In this document: positions 17,439 through 26,630 of the stretch, piece by piece
Layout of the letters: every line of letters begins with the position of its first letter
Position numbering within the stretch: position 1 is the stretch's first letter
DNA from: Fimenecus sp045543095
Lineage (GTDB): Bacteria; Bacillota; Clostridia; Oscillospirales; Acutalibacteraceae
Direction: 5' to 3'
Assembly (NCBI GenBank): GCA_045543095.1
Contig: JAZQMC010000006.1
Span: forward strand, 1-53,183
Length of the DNA stretch: 53,183 nucleotides
The notes under the pieces: model-generated
Told to the model about the DNA's origin: nothing
Database searches by the model: none
Seen by the model: only the letters and a program-made list of their open reading frames with translations
Translations under genes and position numbers: made by a program

Positions 17439-18119
17439 ATGGGAAAAATAACAGTAGAACCAATCGGATATATTTATAACGATTATAAAGAAAAATTCGG
17501 TATTCCCCGTCAAAGCGGACTTACTGAAAATGTAGTTTCAAAAATTATATTTGAAGAAGATTATCAAGACCCTGATTTTTTCAGAGAAATTGAAAAATTT
17601 ACACATTTATGGATAATTTGGTATTTTTCAGAGGTTGATAAAAGTGAAATCAAGCCAATGGTAAGACCACCAAAGTTAGGCGGTAATCAACGCGTTGGTG
17701 TGTTCGCTTCACGTTCACCGTTCAGACCAAACAGAATCGGAATATCGTGTGTTAAGTTAATTCAAACAGAGTTTAATTATAAAGAAGGAAAATCATTATT
17801 TGTTGCAGGTGCTGACTTAATGGACGGAACACCAATACTTGATATTAAGCCTTATTTGCCATATACAGACAGTCGACCCGATGCTTCAAATGGTTTTGCA
17901 CTCGATGATGTTGAGGGATTGCTTGAAGTTAAATACAGTGATGAAATTTTGAGCAAAATACCCTTTGATTTGGTTGACGGATTATTTGAAACTTTAAAAC
18001 ACGACCCAAGACCATCATATCATAATGATTCTGAAAGAATTTACGGTATGAGTTTTGGTGATATGCAGGTAAAATTTAAGGTTGGCGACAAAGTACTTAC
18101 AATCATTGAAATAGAATAA
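17439..18119 (+). CDS. trmO: tRNA (N6-threonylcarbamoyladenosine37-N6)-methyltransferase, TrmO/TsaA family
   Basis: TrmO proteins methylate t6A37 in some tRNAs using SAM. The 226-residue product contains EPIGYIYNDYKEKFGIPRQ at the N-terminus, THLWIIWYFSE near residue 50, the family signature VFASRSPFRPNRIGIS near residue 91, and GTPILDIKPYLPYTDS near residue 128. The open frame reaches a GTG at 17430, but that GTG is part of the GAGGTGG ribosome site, so the ATG at 17439 is preferred. Single gene with a terminator shared with the convergent cupin gene. Confidence 0.9.
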   Translation: MGKITVEPIGYIYNDYKEKFGIPRQSGLTENVVSKIIFEEDYQDPDFFREIEKFTHLWIIWYFSEVDKSEIKPMVRPPKLGGNQRVGVFASRSPFRPNRIGISCVKLIQTEFNYKEGKSLFVAGADLMDGTPILDIKPYLPYTDSRPDASNGFALDDVEGLLEVKYSDEILSKIPFDLVDGLFETLKHDPRPSYHNDSERIYGMSFGDMQVKFKVGDKVLTIIEIE

Positions 18120-18120
18120 A

Positions 18121-18154
18121 AAAAATAGCCACACAAATTGTGTGGCTATTTTTT
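18121..18154. terminator. Bidirectional terminator between trmO and cupin gene
   Basis: AAAAATAGCCACACAA and TTGTGTGGCTATTTTT form a long near-perfect stem with A-run and T-run on either side. The cupin stop codon TAG lies inside the stem, so the two convergent genes share this terminator. Confidence 0.88.
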
Positions 18155-18493
18155 ATAAGTTCCGCCCGTATTACTACTATCTAATGTACCATCTAACTCA
18201 ATAAGAAGACATTTTACTAACGATGTGACAACTGGTCTATGTAATACACCTTTAGGTATTACAATTAAATCGCCTTCACATAAATGAGTTTTTCCATCTT
18301 CAAACTCAATGTCGAATTGGCCTTCAATACAATAAAACAATTCATCAGATGAATTATGTGAATGAAACTCCAATGTGCGATTTTCAGCTTGTAAAACATT
18401 AAACATATTATTGTTAAGTCTGCAAATTTCTTTATATTGAAACAATTGATTAACTGAGTTCACTTCATCTTTGAGACTAATTTTATCAATCAT
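18146..18493 (-). CDS. Small cupin-domain protein
   Basis: A 115-residue single-domain cupin. The metal-binding motif region reads EFHSHNSSDELFYCIEGQFDIEFEDG (residues about 42-67, with HxH and a Glu), and the second cupin motif is DLIVIPKGVLHRP near residue 75 with its His. Such proteins can be isomerases, dioxygenases or small-molecule sensors; the substrate cannot be told from sequence. Its start overlaps the acetyltransferase stop by four bases, so it belongs to the GH28-acetyltransferase-cupin operon and may act on sugars. Confidence 0.8.
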   Translation of the reverse strand: MIDKISLKDEVNSVNQLFQYKEICRLNNNMFNVLQAENRTLEFHSHNSSDELFYCIEGQFDIEFEDGKTHLCEGDLIVIPKGVLHRPVVTSLVKCLLIELDGTLDSSNTGGTYKK

Positions 18494-19092
18494 AATTCAA
18501 TCTTCCTGTCTTTGAAGTAATATTCTTTATCGTGGTCATTTATTTCTCGTAAAACTCTGCACGGATTACCAACTGCAACAACATTTGCAGGAATATCTTT
18601 TGTAACAACGCTACCAGCACCTATAACTGTATTATCACCAATTGTTACACCGGGTAATACGATTACCCCTGCACCTAACCAACAGTTTTTACCAATATGT
18701 ACAGGCATATTATACTGATATGCAAGAGGACGAAGTTCGGGTAAAATCGGATGCCCCGCAGTTGCAAGCACAACATTAGGACCTAACATTGTATAATCGC
18801 CGACAAAGATATGAGTATCATCAACAAGAGTCAAATTAAAGTTAGCATAAACACCTTTACCAAAATGCACGTGCTTACCTGCCCAGTTTGCGTGAAGTGG
18901 TGGCTCAATATAGCAATCCTCCCCTATTTCTGCAAACATATTTTTAAGCATTTGTGTTCTTTTTTCTAATTCGAGCGGTCTTGTTGCGTTAAAATCATAA
19001 AGCTTATCAAGATAAGTCAATTGTTCGTTGAATAAATCTTCATCCATTGACAAATATAAATCTCCGCTATGCATTTTTTCACGAATATCCAT
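18490..19092 (-). CDS. Sugar O-acetyltransferase, maltose/galactoside type (left-handed beta helix)
   Basis: The protein has 200 residues and belongs to the hexapeptide-repeat Maa/LacA family that moves acetyl groups from acetyl-CoA to sugars. The N-terminal REKMHSGDLYLSMDEDL segment is the Maa-type helical region. The beta-helix shows IEPPLHANWAGKHVHFGKGVY, NLTLVDDTHIFVGDYTMLGPNVVLATAGHP with the catalytic His near residue 114, and IGDNTVIGAGSVVTKDIPANVVAVGNPCRVLREI at the end. It follows the GH28 gene by 11 bases and overlaps the cupin gene, so it may process or detoxify sugars released by that enzyme. Confidence 0.9.
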   Translation of the reverse strand: MDIREKMHSGDLYLSMDEDLFNEQLTYLDKLYDFNATRPLELEKRTQMLKNMFAEIGEDCYIEPPLHANWAGKHVHFGKGVYANFNLTLVDDTHIFVGDYTMLGPNVVLATAGHPILPELRPLAYQYNMPVHIGKNCWLGAGVIVLPGVTIGDNTVIGAGSVVTKDIPANVVAVGNPCRVLREINDHDKEYYFKDRKIEL

Positions 19093-19103
19093 AATGGAAC
19101 TCC

Positions 19104-20636
19104 TTATTTAACGTAAAAATTTTTACAATCAATTATTTTCTTGAATTTACGGTGTGTCTTTTGTCTTGATTTAACCTTAAAATCATTTAAACTTACATTT
19201 TCTGCGTGTCGAATAAAAATCCCGTAAGCATTGATATTTCTAAAGCGGTTACATTCGGGATATTCTTTTTCTTGTTCGGGAATTTTAAAACGAAAATCAA
19301 AATAATCCTTTCCGTCAGCATATCTTAAATCAAAATTTTCAAGTAAAACTTCTTTAACTTTCTGTTTAGGAATCCCCATAATCATAACAGGAATTTCAAT
19401 ATTTTTTGCTCTTATGTTTTTTATATTTATCTTTTCGATTTCGCCTTTACCGTCAAGGTCGGGCTTATTATCGCCATTTCGGTTGCAAAGTCTAATAAAT
19501 AATGGGCAAGCCACTGAATTCATTTCAATATCAGAAATATTTATATTATTAATACTTGCACCGTCACATGACTCAATTGAAATACCGCTAACTCCTGCGG
19601 GGTAAATATCAGTTAGATAGAATTTGCAGTTTTCAACTGTAACATCGCTAATGTCGAGAGAGGTTTCCGTACCAATTTTGAATGCATTTGTACAGGAAAT
19701 CACTTCACAATCGTGAATATAAATATTACTCATACCGCGTCTAGAAGAAACATCAAGATTGTTTTTAATTTTGAGTCCGTCATCCCCCGATGTTGTAATG
19801 CTCATATTGTTTTTGAGTACAATGCCGTCATCAGCAGTTGAAACAAAACAATTCTTAACAATTACATTTGAAGAACCGCAAATATCAATGCCGTCACAGT
19901 TTGCAACGTGGCGGTTATTATTTATAACCACATTTGAAATATTAACATCATTCGACGAGTTTACATTAATGGTCCACATTGCAGAGTTTTCAAGAATTAA
20001 ATTATATATTTTAATGTGATTACAATTCTTTAAAAACATTAAATAACCATATTTACTCTTGTGCGGGAAACGTATTCTCTTTCTGTATTCCTGTCGCAAA
20101 TCCCAGACGTCTAACACTTTATTAAAAGGTTCAGTTTTTGGTGGCAAATACGGAGCAAGAGAAAAGAAGTTTCCCTCACCGCAAATTTTACCGGGGCCGA
20201 TAATACCGATATTCTCACAGTTTTCAGCATAGATTAACGCATTTTCAGTAAAATCGTCAGTATTATGTGAAGCAACAATTGACGAACCATCAGCAATATA
20301 TAACACAACATTACTTTTAAGATAAATTGTTCCGCAAGTGTAATTGCCACCATCAACAACCACTAATCCTCCACCGTTTTTGTGGCATGTTTCTATTGCA
20401 GTATTAATCATTTTAGCATTGTTAACTGATTCATCATCCGCTTTCGCACCAAAATCGCGAATATATTTAGCATCGTGCAAAGGAAGTTGCAAATTAAAAT
20501 TTATATATTTTCTGTATGGAATGTCTTTATAAAAATCCCCATCATAAACATCAGAAAAGATTTCACCATCATATATTTTAAAATCCTTTTGAAGTTTCGG
20601 AAAAAAAGAACCAATGTGATTTAAAAATCGTGACAA
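19104..20636 (-). CDS. Glycoside hydrolase family 28-like (polygalacturonase family) protein
   Basis: A right-handed parallel beta-helix protein of about 510 residues. Family 28 features are RDFGAKADDESVNNAKMINTAI near residue 60, GGGLVVVDGG near residue 88, the NxD block NCDGIDICGSSNV near residue 245, and the paired acids in STADDGIVLKNN near residue 265. The His motif seen as GHG in classic polygalacturonases is not evident; NAFKIGTETS occupies that area, as in exo-acting or other pectin-related members. No signal peptide is seen, so it may act inside the cell on imported oligosaccharides. A TTG at 20636, 5 bases after GAGGTGA, is the likely start; a GTG at 20645 lies inside that site. Confidence 0.78.
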   Translation of the reverse strand: MSRFLNHIGSFFPKLQKDFKIYDGEIFSDVYDGDFYKDIPYRKYINFNLQLPLHDAKYIRDFGAKADDESVNNAKMINTAIETCHKNGGGLVVVDGGNYTCGTIYLKSNVVLYIADGSSIVASHNTDDFTENALIYAENCENIGIIGPGKICGEGNFFSLAPYLPPKTEPFNKVLDVWDLRQEYRKRIRFPHKSKYGYLMFLKNCNHIKIYNLILENSAMWTINVNSSNDVNISNVVINNNRHVANCDGIDICGSSNVIVKNCFVSTADDGIVLKNNMSITTSGDDGLKIKNNLDVSSRRGMSNIYIHDCEVISCTNAFKIGTETSLDISDVTVENCKFYLTDIYPAGVSGISIESCDGASINNINISDIEMNSVACPLFIRLCNRNGDNKPDLDGKGEIEKINIKNIRAKNIEIPVMIMGIPKQKVKEVLLENFDLRYADGKDYFDFRFKIPEQEKEYPECNRFRNINAYGIFIRHAENVSLNDFKVKSRQKTHRKFKKIIDCKNFYVK

Positions 20637-20753
20637 AAATATCACCTCAAACCATATATTAACACAATAAAAATCAAAATAAAAGATTTATTGAGTATTT
20701 TTTATATGCATTTTCATATTCTATTATGAAGCATTAATTTTTGAGGTGATTTT

Positions 20754-22583
20754 ATGTGTGGTATCGCAGGGGAAGTATCTTTTTCAAATTCTGTAATTAA
20801 AAATAAAGAGTCATTTTTTAAAATGCAAAAGGTGCTTGCACCACGCGGTCCCGACCAAAACGGTATATGCATTAAAGATAACGCGGCTCTTATTCATTCC
20901 CGACTTTGTGTAATTGACATTGAAAACGGAATTCAACCCATGAGTACAAGATATGGCGAAAATGAATACACCCTTGTTTATAACGGAGAACTATACAACA
21001 CGGACGAAGTCCGCGAAGAATTAAAACTTTCAGGTCACAAATTTTTAGGACATTCTGACACAGAAGTTGTTTTAAAAGCTTTTGTGGAATGGAAAGAAAA
21101 ATGTGTAGAAAAGTTTAATGGTATTTTTGCTTTTGCTGTTTGGGATGAAACGCAAAAAAGGCTGTTTTTTGCCCGCGACAGAATCGGCGTTAAACCGCTG
21201 TTCTACACAATACAAAACAACTCTTTTATTTTCGGTTCTGAAATAAAAGCGTTGCTTTCACATAAATATATTGAGCCAAGAATAGATGAAAAATCAATTG
21301 CAGAAATTATGTTTATTGGTCCCGGAAGAACACCCGGATGCGGAGTTTTTAAAGGTATAAACGAAATAAAACCAGCTTGTTGCGGCTATTACGGAAAAGA
21401 CGGAATAAGAATAAGAAAATATTGGACACTAAAAGACCGTGAACATAGAGATAACTTTGAACAGACAGTTGAAAAGGTGCGTTTTCTTGTAAAAGATGCC
21501 ATTACACGACAATTGGTATCTGATGTACCTGTAGGCACATTTCTTTCGGGTGGTCTTGATTCAAGTATTATTTCATCAATAGCCAATTCACATTTCAAAG
21601 ATAAAGGTCAACAGTTGAAAGCCTTTTCCGTAACCTATGAAGATAATGACAAATATTTTAAGACAAGTAAATTTCAGCCTAACAGCGATACAGAATACAT
21701 TAAAAAAATGTGTGATTATCTTGATTGCGAGCATCATTTAATTACATTAAATAATAAAGACCTTGCCAATGCATTATTGGACGCTGTTGAAGCTCGTGAT
21801 TTACCTGGAATGGCAGACGTTGACTCATCACTTTTACTTTTCTGCAAAGAAATTAAAAAGCACTGTACCGTGGCACTTTCAGGCGAATGTGCAGACGAAA
21901 TTTTTGGCGGATATCCTTGGTACAGAGATAAGAATATAAGAGCAATCAACGGGTTCCCGTGGGCACAGTCAACGGCATACAGGAAATCTTTTATAAAAAA
22001 TGATATTAAAATACCAGATGGTGATAATTATGTATATTCAAGATATAAAGATACTCTAATTAACACTTCAAAACTAAATGGCATTTCCCCTCTTGAGTCG
22101 CGAATGAAAGAAATGATGAAGTTAAATCTTGACTGGTTTATGCAGACTTTACTGGACCGAAAAGACAGAATGAGTATGTACAATGCATTAGAAGTACGAG
22201 TGCCTTTCTGCGACTATAGAATAGCCGAATATCTATATTCTGTTCCTTGGGAATATAAGGATTATAAATCTTATGAAAAAGGACTTTTAAGGCAAGCGGT
22301 GACAGGTATTTTACCCGAAGAAGTTTTATGGCGTAAAAAGAGTCCTTATCCAAAAACTCACAACCCCGAGTATTTGCATTTGGTAACTGAAATGCTTAAA
22401 AATATTATTGAAAATCCGTCATCAGCAATTCTTACATTCATAAAAAAAGAAGAACTGCAAAAACTATTGAATACAGAAAGACAAGAGCCTTGGTATGGTC
22501 AGCTTATGACAACGCCACAGACCATTGCATATTTTGTGCAGATTAACTATTGGCTAGAAAAGTATAAAATTACAATTGAATAG
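20754..22583 (+). CDS. asnB: Asparagine synthase (glutamine-hydrolysing)
   Basis: AsnB makes asparagine from aspartate, ATP and glutamine. The 609-residue protein starts MCGIAGEV, so Cys2 is the glutaminase nucleophile. LVYNGELYN and GHSDTEVVLKAF are the glutamine-binding blocks. The synthetase domain has the ATP pyrophosphatase loop TFLSGGLDSSIISS near residue 263 and SGECADEIFGGYPWY near residue 376. A TGAGGTGA site precedes the ATG. The length matches the Bacillus-type AsnB/AsnO group of about 610 to 640 residues. It is followed after 8 bases by a lactate dehydrogenase gene, an unusual pairing. Confidence 0.94.
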   Translation: MCGIAGEVSFSNSVIKNKESFFKMQKVLAPRGPDQNGICIKDNAALIHSRLCVIDIENGIQPMSTRYGENEYTLVYNGELYNTDEVREELKLSGHKFLGHSDTEVVLKAFVEWKEKCVEKFNGIFAFAVWDETQKRLFFARDRIGVKPLFYTIQNNSFIFGSEIKALLSHKYIEPRIDEKSIAEIMFIGPGRTPGCGVFKGINEIKPACCGYYGKDGIRIRKYWTLKDREHRDNFEQTVEKVRFLVKDAITRQLVSDVPVGTFLSGGLDSSIISSIANSHFKDKGQQLKAFSVTYEDNDKYFKTSKFQPNSDTEYIKKMCDYLDCEHHLITLNNKDLANALLDAVEARDLPGMADVDSSLLLFCKEIKKHCTVALSGECADEIFGGYPWYRDKNIRAINGFPWAQSTAYRKSFIKNDIKIPDGDNYVYSRYKDTLINTSKLNGISPLESRMKEMMKLNLDWFMQTLLDRKDRMSMYNALEVRVPFCDYRIAEYLYSVPWEYKDYKSYEKGLLRQAVTGILPEEVLWRKKSPYPKTHNPEYLHLVTEMLKNIIENPSSAILTFIKKEELQKLLNTERQEPWYGQLMTTPQTIAYFVQINYWLEKYKITIE

Positions 22584-22591
22584 GTGAAAAT

Positions 22592-23548
22592 ATGATAAAA
22601 AAGACAGATTTAAAAAAAGTTGCACTGATTGGTACAGGTTTTGTAGGTATGAGCTTCGCTTATGCACTGCTCAACAGTGGTGAATGCGACCAGCTTGTGC
22701 TAATTGACATCAATAAAGTAAAAGCCCACGGCGAAGCTATGGACTTAAATCACGGTTTGCCATTTGCAAAAAGGAATATGCTTATTTTCGACGGCGAATA
22801 CTGTGATTGCTGTGACGCTGATATTGTGGTTATTGCTGCGGGAGTAAATCAGAAAGACGGCGAAGGCAGAATAGCTCTTCTTCACCGCAATTATGAGGTG
22901 TTTCGCTCAATTATTGACCCTGTAATAAAAAGCGGATTTGAAGGAATTTTTCTCGTTGCAACTAACCCAGTTGACATAATGACAAAAATAACTCTTGAAT
23001 TATCGGGATTTGACCCCTCAAGAGTTATTGGCAGCGGCACAACCCTTGATACAGCAAGACTTCGCTATTTATTGGGTGATTATTTTTCAATTGACCCACG
23101 AAATGTTCACGCTTATGTAATCGGTGAACACGGTGACAGTGAGATTGTGCCTTGGTCGCAGGCATATATCACAACTAAAAGCATTTTTGATGTTATCGAC
23201 CACTCAAACGGTAAATTTAAAATTGAAGATTTAAACAATATCAGTAAAAATGTTACGGGTGCGGCACAAGAAATCATAAAAGCGAAGTCAGCGACTTATT
23301 ATGGTATCGGTATGGCTCTTGTGCGAATTGTAAGGGCAATTTTTGGTGACGAAAAAAGTGCTTTAACATGTTCAGTTTTATTAAATGGACAATATGGAAT
23401 AAACAGTGTTTATGCAGGGCTCCCCGCAATAATCGGCAGAAACGGTGTTGAAGACATTATTGTTCTTGATTTAAAAGAAGATGAAGAAAAAGCATTTATA
23501 AATTCTTGTAATTTCTTAAAAGAAACTGCAGAACAAATAGGGTTTTAA
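22592..23548 (+). CDS. ldh: L-lactate dehydrogenase
   Basis: The protein has 318 residues and interconverts pyruvate and L-lactate with NAD. It shows the dinucleotide loop VALIGTGFVGMSFAYAL, the specificity loop GVNQKDGEGRIALL (Gln for lactate rather than Arg for malate, and the mobile-loop Arg), ATNPVDIMT, DTARLRYLLG with the substrate-binding Arg, and GEHGDSEIVPWS with the catalytic His. The mobile loop lacks the common QKPGETRLDL spelling and the N-terminal strands are slightly divergent, but the key residues are kept. It is in one transcription unit with asnB and ends at a strong terminator. Confidence 0.9.
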   Translation: MIKKTDLKKVALIGTGFVGMSFAYALLNSGECDQLVLIDINKVKAHGEAMDLNHGLPFAKRNMLIFDGEYCDCCDADIVVIAAGVNQKDGEGRIALLHRNYEVFRSIIDPVIKSGFEGIFLVATNPVDIMTKITLELSGFDPSRVIGSGTTLDTARLRYLLGDYFSIDPRNVHAYVIGEHGDSEIVPWSQAYITTKSIFDVIDHSNGKFKIEDLNNISKNVTGAAQEIIKAKSATYYGIGMALVRIVRAIFGDEKSALTCSVLLNGQYGINSVYAGLPAIIGRNGVEDIIVLDLKEDEEKAFINSCNFLKETAEQIGF

Positions 23549-23550
23549 AC

Positions 23551-23578
23551 AAAAAACAGAGCAATAGCTCTGTTTTTT
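23551..23578. terminator. Bidirectional terminator between ldh and mreB-like gene
   Basis: AAAAAACAGAGC and GCTCTGTTTTTT form a perfect 12-pair stem with loop AATA. It terminates ldh on the plus strand and the convergent MreB-like gene on the minus strand, whose stop codon touches the stem. Confidence 0.9.
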
Positions 23579-24626
23579 ATATCTTATCAAACTTTCTAAT
23601 TCTCTCACGAATTTCGTCTTTGAAAATAAAGCGATAGCCATTATTTTCAAGTAGTTTGTCGTCCATCATCAAAATTCCCAAGCCTTTGATTTTTGTAAGT
23701 CTTGGTTCTTCCATAACTTCACAACGAATGCTTGTTTCTTTTTCAATTCGGTCAGCAATATCAAAAATCAATGCACCGCCACCGCAAAGCAATATGCCGT
23801 GGTCAGCAGCATCGGCAAGTAATTCGGGCGGAATATTCTGCATTTCACTATGAATATCGCGAACAAGAACAGAAATTCTTTCATTTACCAAAGGGTAAAT
23901 CTCGGTTGATGTAATCTCAAAAGATATGGGCATTTCATCAAGATTACTTTTCCCCGACACCATTAATGCAGTTTCACAATCTCTGCTTTTGGCAGATGTG
24001 ATTTTATTTTTAATTTCACGAGCAGTATGAGGTCCAATATTAATATCGCGGTCTTTTTTTAAATGCTTGATGATTGCCTTATCTATCTCTTGACTGCCGT
24101 GATGAATTACACCGCTTGCCGCAATACTGCCCATTGAAACAACGGCAAATTCCGTGACTTGATGACCAATATCAAGTACCATACGTCCGCCTATTTTATC
24201 GGTTGCAACACCTGCACCAAAAGCAGAAGCTAAAATCCCCTCAACCATACAAACTCTGCCTGCACCTGCTAATGTAACAACATCAAGAAAAGTTTTCTTT
24301 TCAAGGCTTGAAATGTCAGTTGACAAGGAAATAATAACATTGGGTTTATAAATTCTGTTACCGCAGACACGCTGTAAATAGTAGCGAAGCATTCTCTCTG
24401 CCATTACAAAATCGGAAATGACACCGTTACGAATTACTTTTACAATCTTTATATCATCAACACATCTACCATAAACTGCATCAGCAGCTCTGCCGAAAGC
24501 GATTGGTCTGCCTGTTTCAACTTCAACAGCCGCAATAGATGGCTCATCAACAACAATACCTTTACCCTCTGCAAATATTTTGAGAGAAGATGTACCGAAA
24601 TCAATGCCGATTTTCATTCCTTTCAC
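23577..24626 (-). CDS. MreB/Mbl-like actin homologue, divergent
   Basis: A bacterial actin-fold protein of about 349 residues, probably involved in rod shape. MKIGIDFGTSSLKIF is the phosphate-1 loop, RPIAFGRAADAVYGR is typical of MreB, and CGGGALIFDIADRIEKE near residue 285 is the adenosine motif. The phosphate-2 region reads VLDIGHQVTEFAVVSMG, where MreB normally has DIGGGTTEVAVISLG, so the glycine-rich loop is altered. The start is probably the GTG at 24626, 8 bases after AGGAGG; the ATG at 24617 lacks good spacing and the GTG at 24635 lies in the ribosome site. It is followed by a terminator and lies 31 bases after typA. Confidence 0.82.
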   Translation of the reverse strand: MKGMKIGIDFGTSSLKIFAEGKGIVVDEPSIAAVEVETGRPIAFGRAADAVYGRCVDDIKIVKVIRNGVISDFVMAERMLRYYLQRVCGNRIYKPNVIISLSTDISSLEKKTFLDVVTLAGAGRVCMVEGILASAFGAGVATDKIGGRMVLDIGHQVTEFAVVSMGSIAASGVIHHGSQEIDKAIIKHLKKDRDINIGPHTAREIKNKITSAKSRDCETALMVSGKSNLDEMPISFEITSTEIYPLVNERISVLVRDIHSEMQNIPPELLADAADHGILLCGGGALIFDIADRIEKETSIRCEVMEEPRLTKIKGLGILMMDDKLLENNGYRFIFKDEIRERIRKFDKI

Positions 24627-24657
24627 AAGTGTCACCTCCTGATAAAAATTTGAAAAA

Positions 24658-26478
24658 TTATTTCTTTTTAAACTGTTGCTTCATTCTGAGTTCTTTTGAA
24701 AGAATAGTCTTACGAAGACGGATATTTTCGGGAGTAACCTCCATAAGCTCATCATCCTTGATGAATTCCATTGACTGTTCAAGACTTAAAACAGTATGGG
24801 GAACTAATCTTAATGCATCGTCCGAACCTGATGCACGTGTATTTGTAAGATGCTTTGTTTTACACACATTACATACAATATCTTCATTTCTTGAAGATTC
24901 ACCAACAATCATACCTTCATAAACAGGAACACCTGGTCCTATGAAAAGACGTCCTCTGTCCTGAGTATTGAAAAGTCCGTAGGCTGTGCTTTCGCCTGTT
25001 TCGTGAACAACAATTGAACCTCTTTCACGGGTTTCGATTTCGCCTTTATATTCCTCATAACCTGCGAACAAGTTATTCATAATACCGTTACCATTTGTAT
25101 CGGTCATAAATTCAGAGCGGTAACCAATAAGACCGCGAGCGGGAATTTTAAATTCAAGATGAGTAGCACCCCCGTCACGTGCACCCATATTCTCAAGTTC
25201 ACCACGACGAGCACCGATTTTCATCATAACTGCACCAACATACTCTTCGGGAACCTCAACAATAAGCAATTCCATTGGCTCTAAAAGAACGCCATTTTCA
25301 TATTTTGTAATAACCCTCGGTCTTGAAACCTGAAATTCATAGCCCTGGCGACGCATTGTTTCAATAAGAATTGAAAGGTGCAATTCACCGCGTCCTGAAA
25401 CCTTGAATGTATCGGTTGAGTCAGTTTCTTCAACTCGCATACTTACATTTGTTTCAACCTCTTTATAAAGGCGGTCACGAAGATTACGTGACGTTACAAA
25501 TTTTCCCTCTTTGCCCGCAAAAGGACTATCATTAACAATGAAATTCATTGCAAGAGTAGGTTCATCAATCTTAATAAAAGGTAACGGTTCAACACAATCG
25601 GGTGAACATATTGTTTCACCGATATTAAGGTCCGTTATACCTGAAATGCAGATAATATCACCGATTGCGGCACTTTCAACTTCAACACGTCTTAAGCCCT
25701 CAAACTGATAAAGACGAGAAATTCGTACATTTTCCTGCGTGCCATCAGTCTTGCAGAGTGTTACCATATCATTACGGTTAATGCGACCTCTTTCAACACG
25801 GCCAACACCAATTCTGCCGATATAATCATCATAATCAAGACTAGAGAAAAGCACTTGAAGAGGTGCGTCAATGTCACCTGAAGGTGCTTCAATATTTTCA
25901 ATAATAGCATCAAAAAGAGGACGCATATCGCCTTCGCGTACATTGGGGTCAGTAGAAGAATAACCATCACGGGCAGAAGCATAAATTACAGGGAATTCAA
26001 TTTGTTCATCACTTGCACCCAATTCAATAAATAAGTCAAGTACTTCATCGATAACTTCTGCAGGACGAGCACCCGGACGGTCAATTTTATTTACAACTAC
26101 AACAACCTTTTTATCAAGACCCAATGCCTTCTTAAGAACAAATCGTGTCTGTGGCATACAGCCCTCAAAAGCATCTACTAAAAGCAACACACCGTCAACC
26201 ATTGTAAGAATTCTCTCAACCTCACCGCCGAAATCAGCATGGCCGGGAGTGTCAACAATGTTAATTTTTATATTATTGTAATGTACTGAAGTATTCTTTG
26301 ATAAAATTGTTATTCCACGTTCACGTTCAAGGTCGTTTGAGTCCATAACTCTGTCCTGAACAACCTCATTACTTCTGAAAATACCACTCTGTTTCAAAAG
26401 TTCATCAACCATTGTTGTTTTACCGTGGTCAACGTGAGCAATTATAGCTATATTTCTTACATCTTCTCTTTTTTTCAA
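24658..26478 (-). CDS. typA: Ribosome-associated GTPase TypA/BipA
   Basis: TypA is a translational GTPase linked to ribosome assembly and stress growth. The 606-residue protein begins KKREDVRNIAIIAHVDHGKTT (P-loop), with RERGITILSKNTSV (switch I), VDTPGHADFGGEVER (G3) and VVNKIDRPGARP (G4). EF-G-like domains III and V and the BipA-specific C-terminal part (GYRSEFMTDTNGNG, YGLFNTQDRGRLFIGPG) follow. The likely start is a TTG at 26478, 5 bases after AGGTGA; the frame continues to a GTG at 26493 that lies in or before that site. Confidence 0.95.
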   Translation of the reverse strand: MKKREDVRNIAIIAHVDHGKTTMVDELLKQSGIFRSNEVVQDRVMDSNDLERERGITILSKNTSVHYNNIKINIVDTPGHADFGGEVERILTMVDGVLLLVDAFEGCMPQTRFVLKKALGLDKKVVVVVNKIDRPGARPAEVIDEVLDLFIELGASDEQIEFPVIYASARDGYSSTDPNVREGDMRPLFDAIIENIEAPSGDIDAPLQVLFSSLDYDDYIGRIGVGRVERGRINRNDMVTLCKTDGTQENVRISRLYQFEGLRRVEVESAAIGDIICISGITDLNIGETICSPDCVEPLPFIKIDEPTLAMNFIVNDSPFAGKEGKFVTSRNLRDRLYKEVETNVSMRVEETDSTDTFKVSGRGELHLSILIETMRRQGYEFQVSRPRVITKYENGVLLEPMELLIVEVPEEYVGAVMMKIGARRGELENMGARDGGATHLEFKIPARGLIGYRSEFMTDTNGNGIMNNLFAGYEEYKGEIETRERGSIVVHETGESTAYGLFNTQDRGRLFIGPGVPVYEGMIVGESSRNEDIVCNVCKTKHLTNTRASGSDDALRLVPHTVLSLEQSMEFIKDDELMEVTPENIRLRKTILSKELRMKQQFKKK

Positions 26479-26630
26479 GATTTTCACCTGCACTTTTAAA
26501 TTAACAATTTATTTTACCACTATATATTCCATTCTGCAAGAACAAAATAACACTAAATTAACTTTAATAGACTTTACAAATCAGTAAAAATGGGCTAAAA
26601 TTTATATAAATCATCAGGGAGAGATGTAAT

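Noticed and set aside
22592..23548. Malate dehydrogenase as identity of the ldh gene
   Set aside because: The specificity loop has Gln (NQK) instead of Arg, favouring lactate dehydrogenase.
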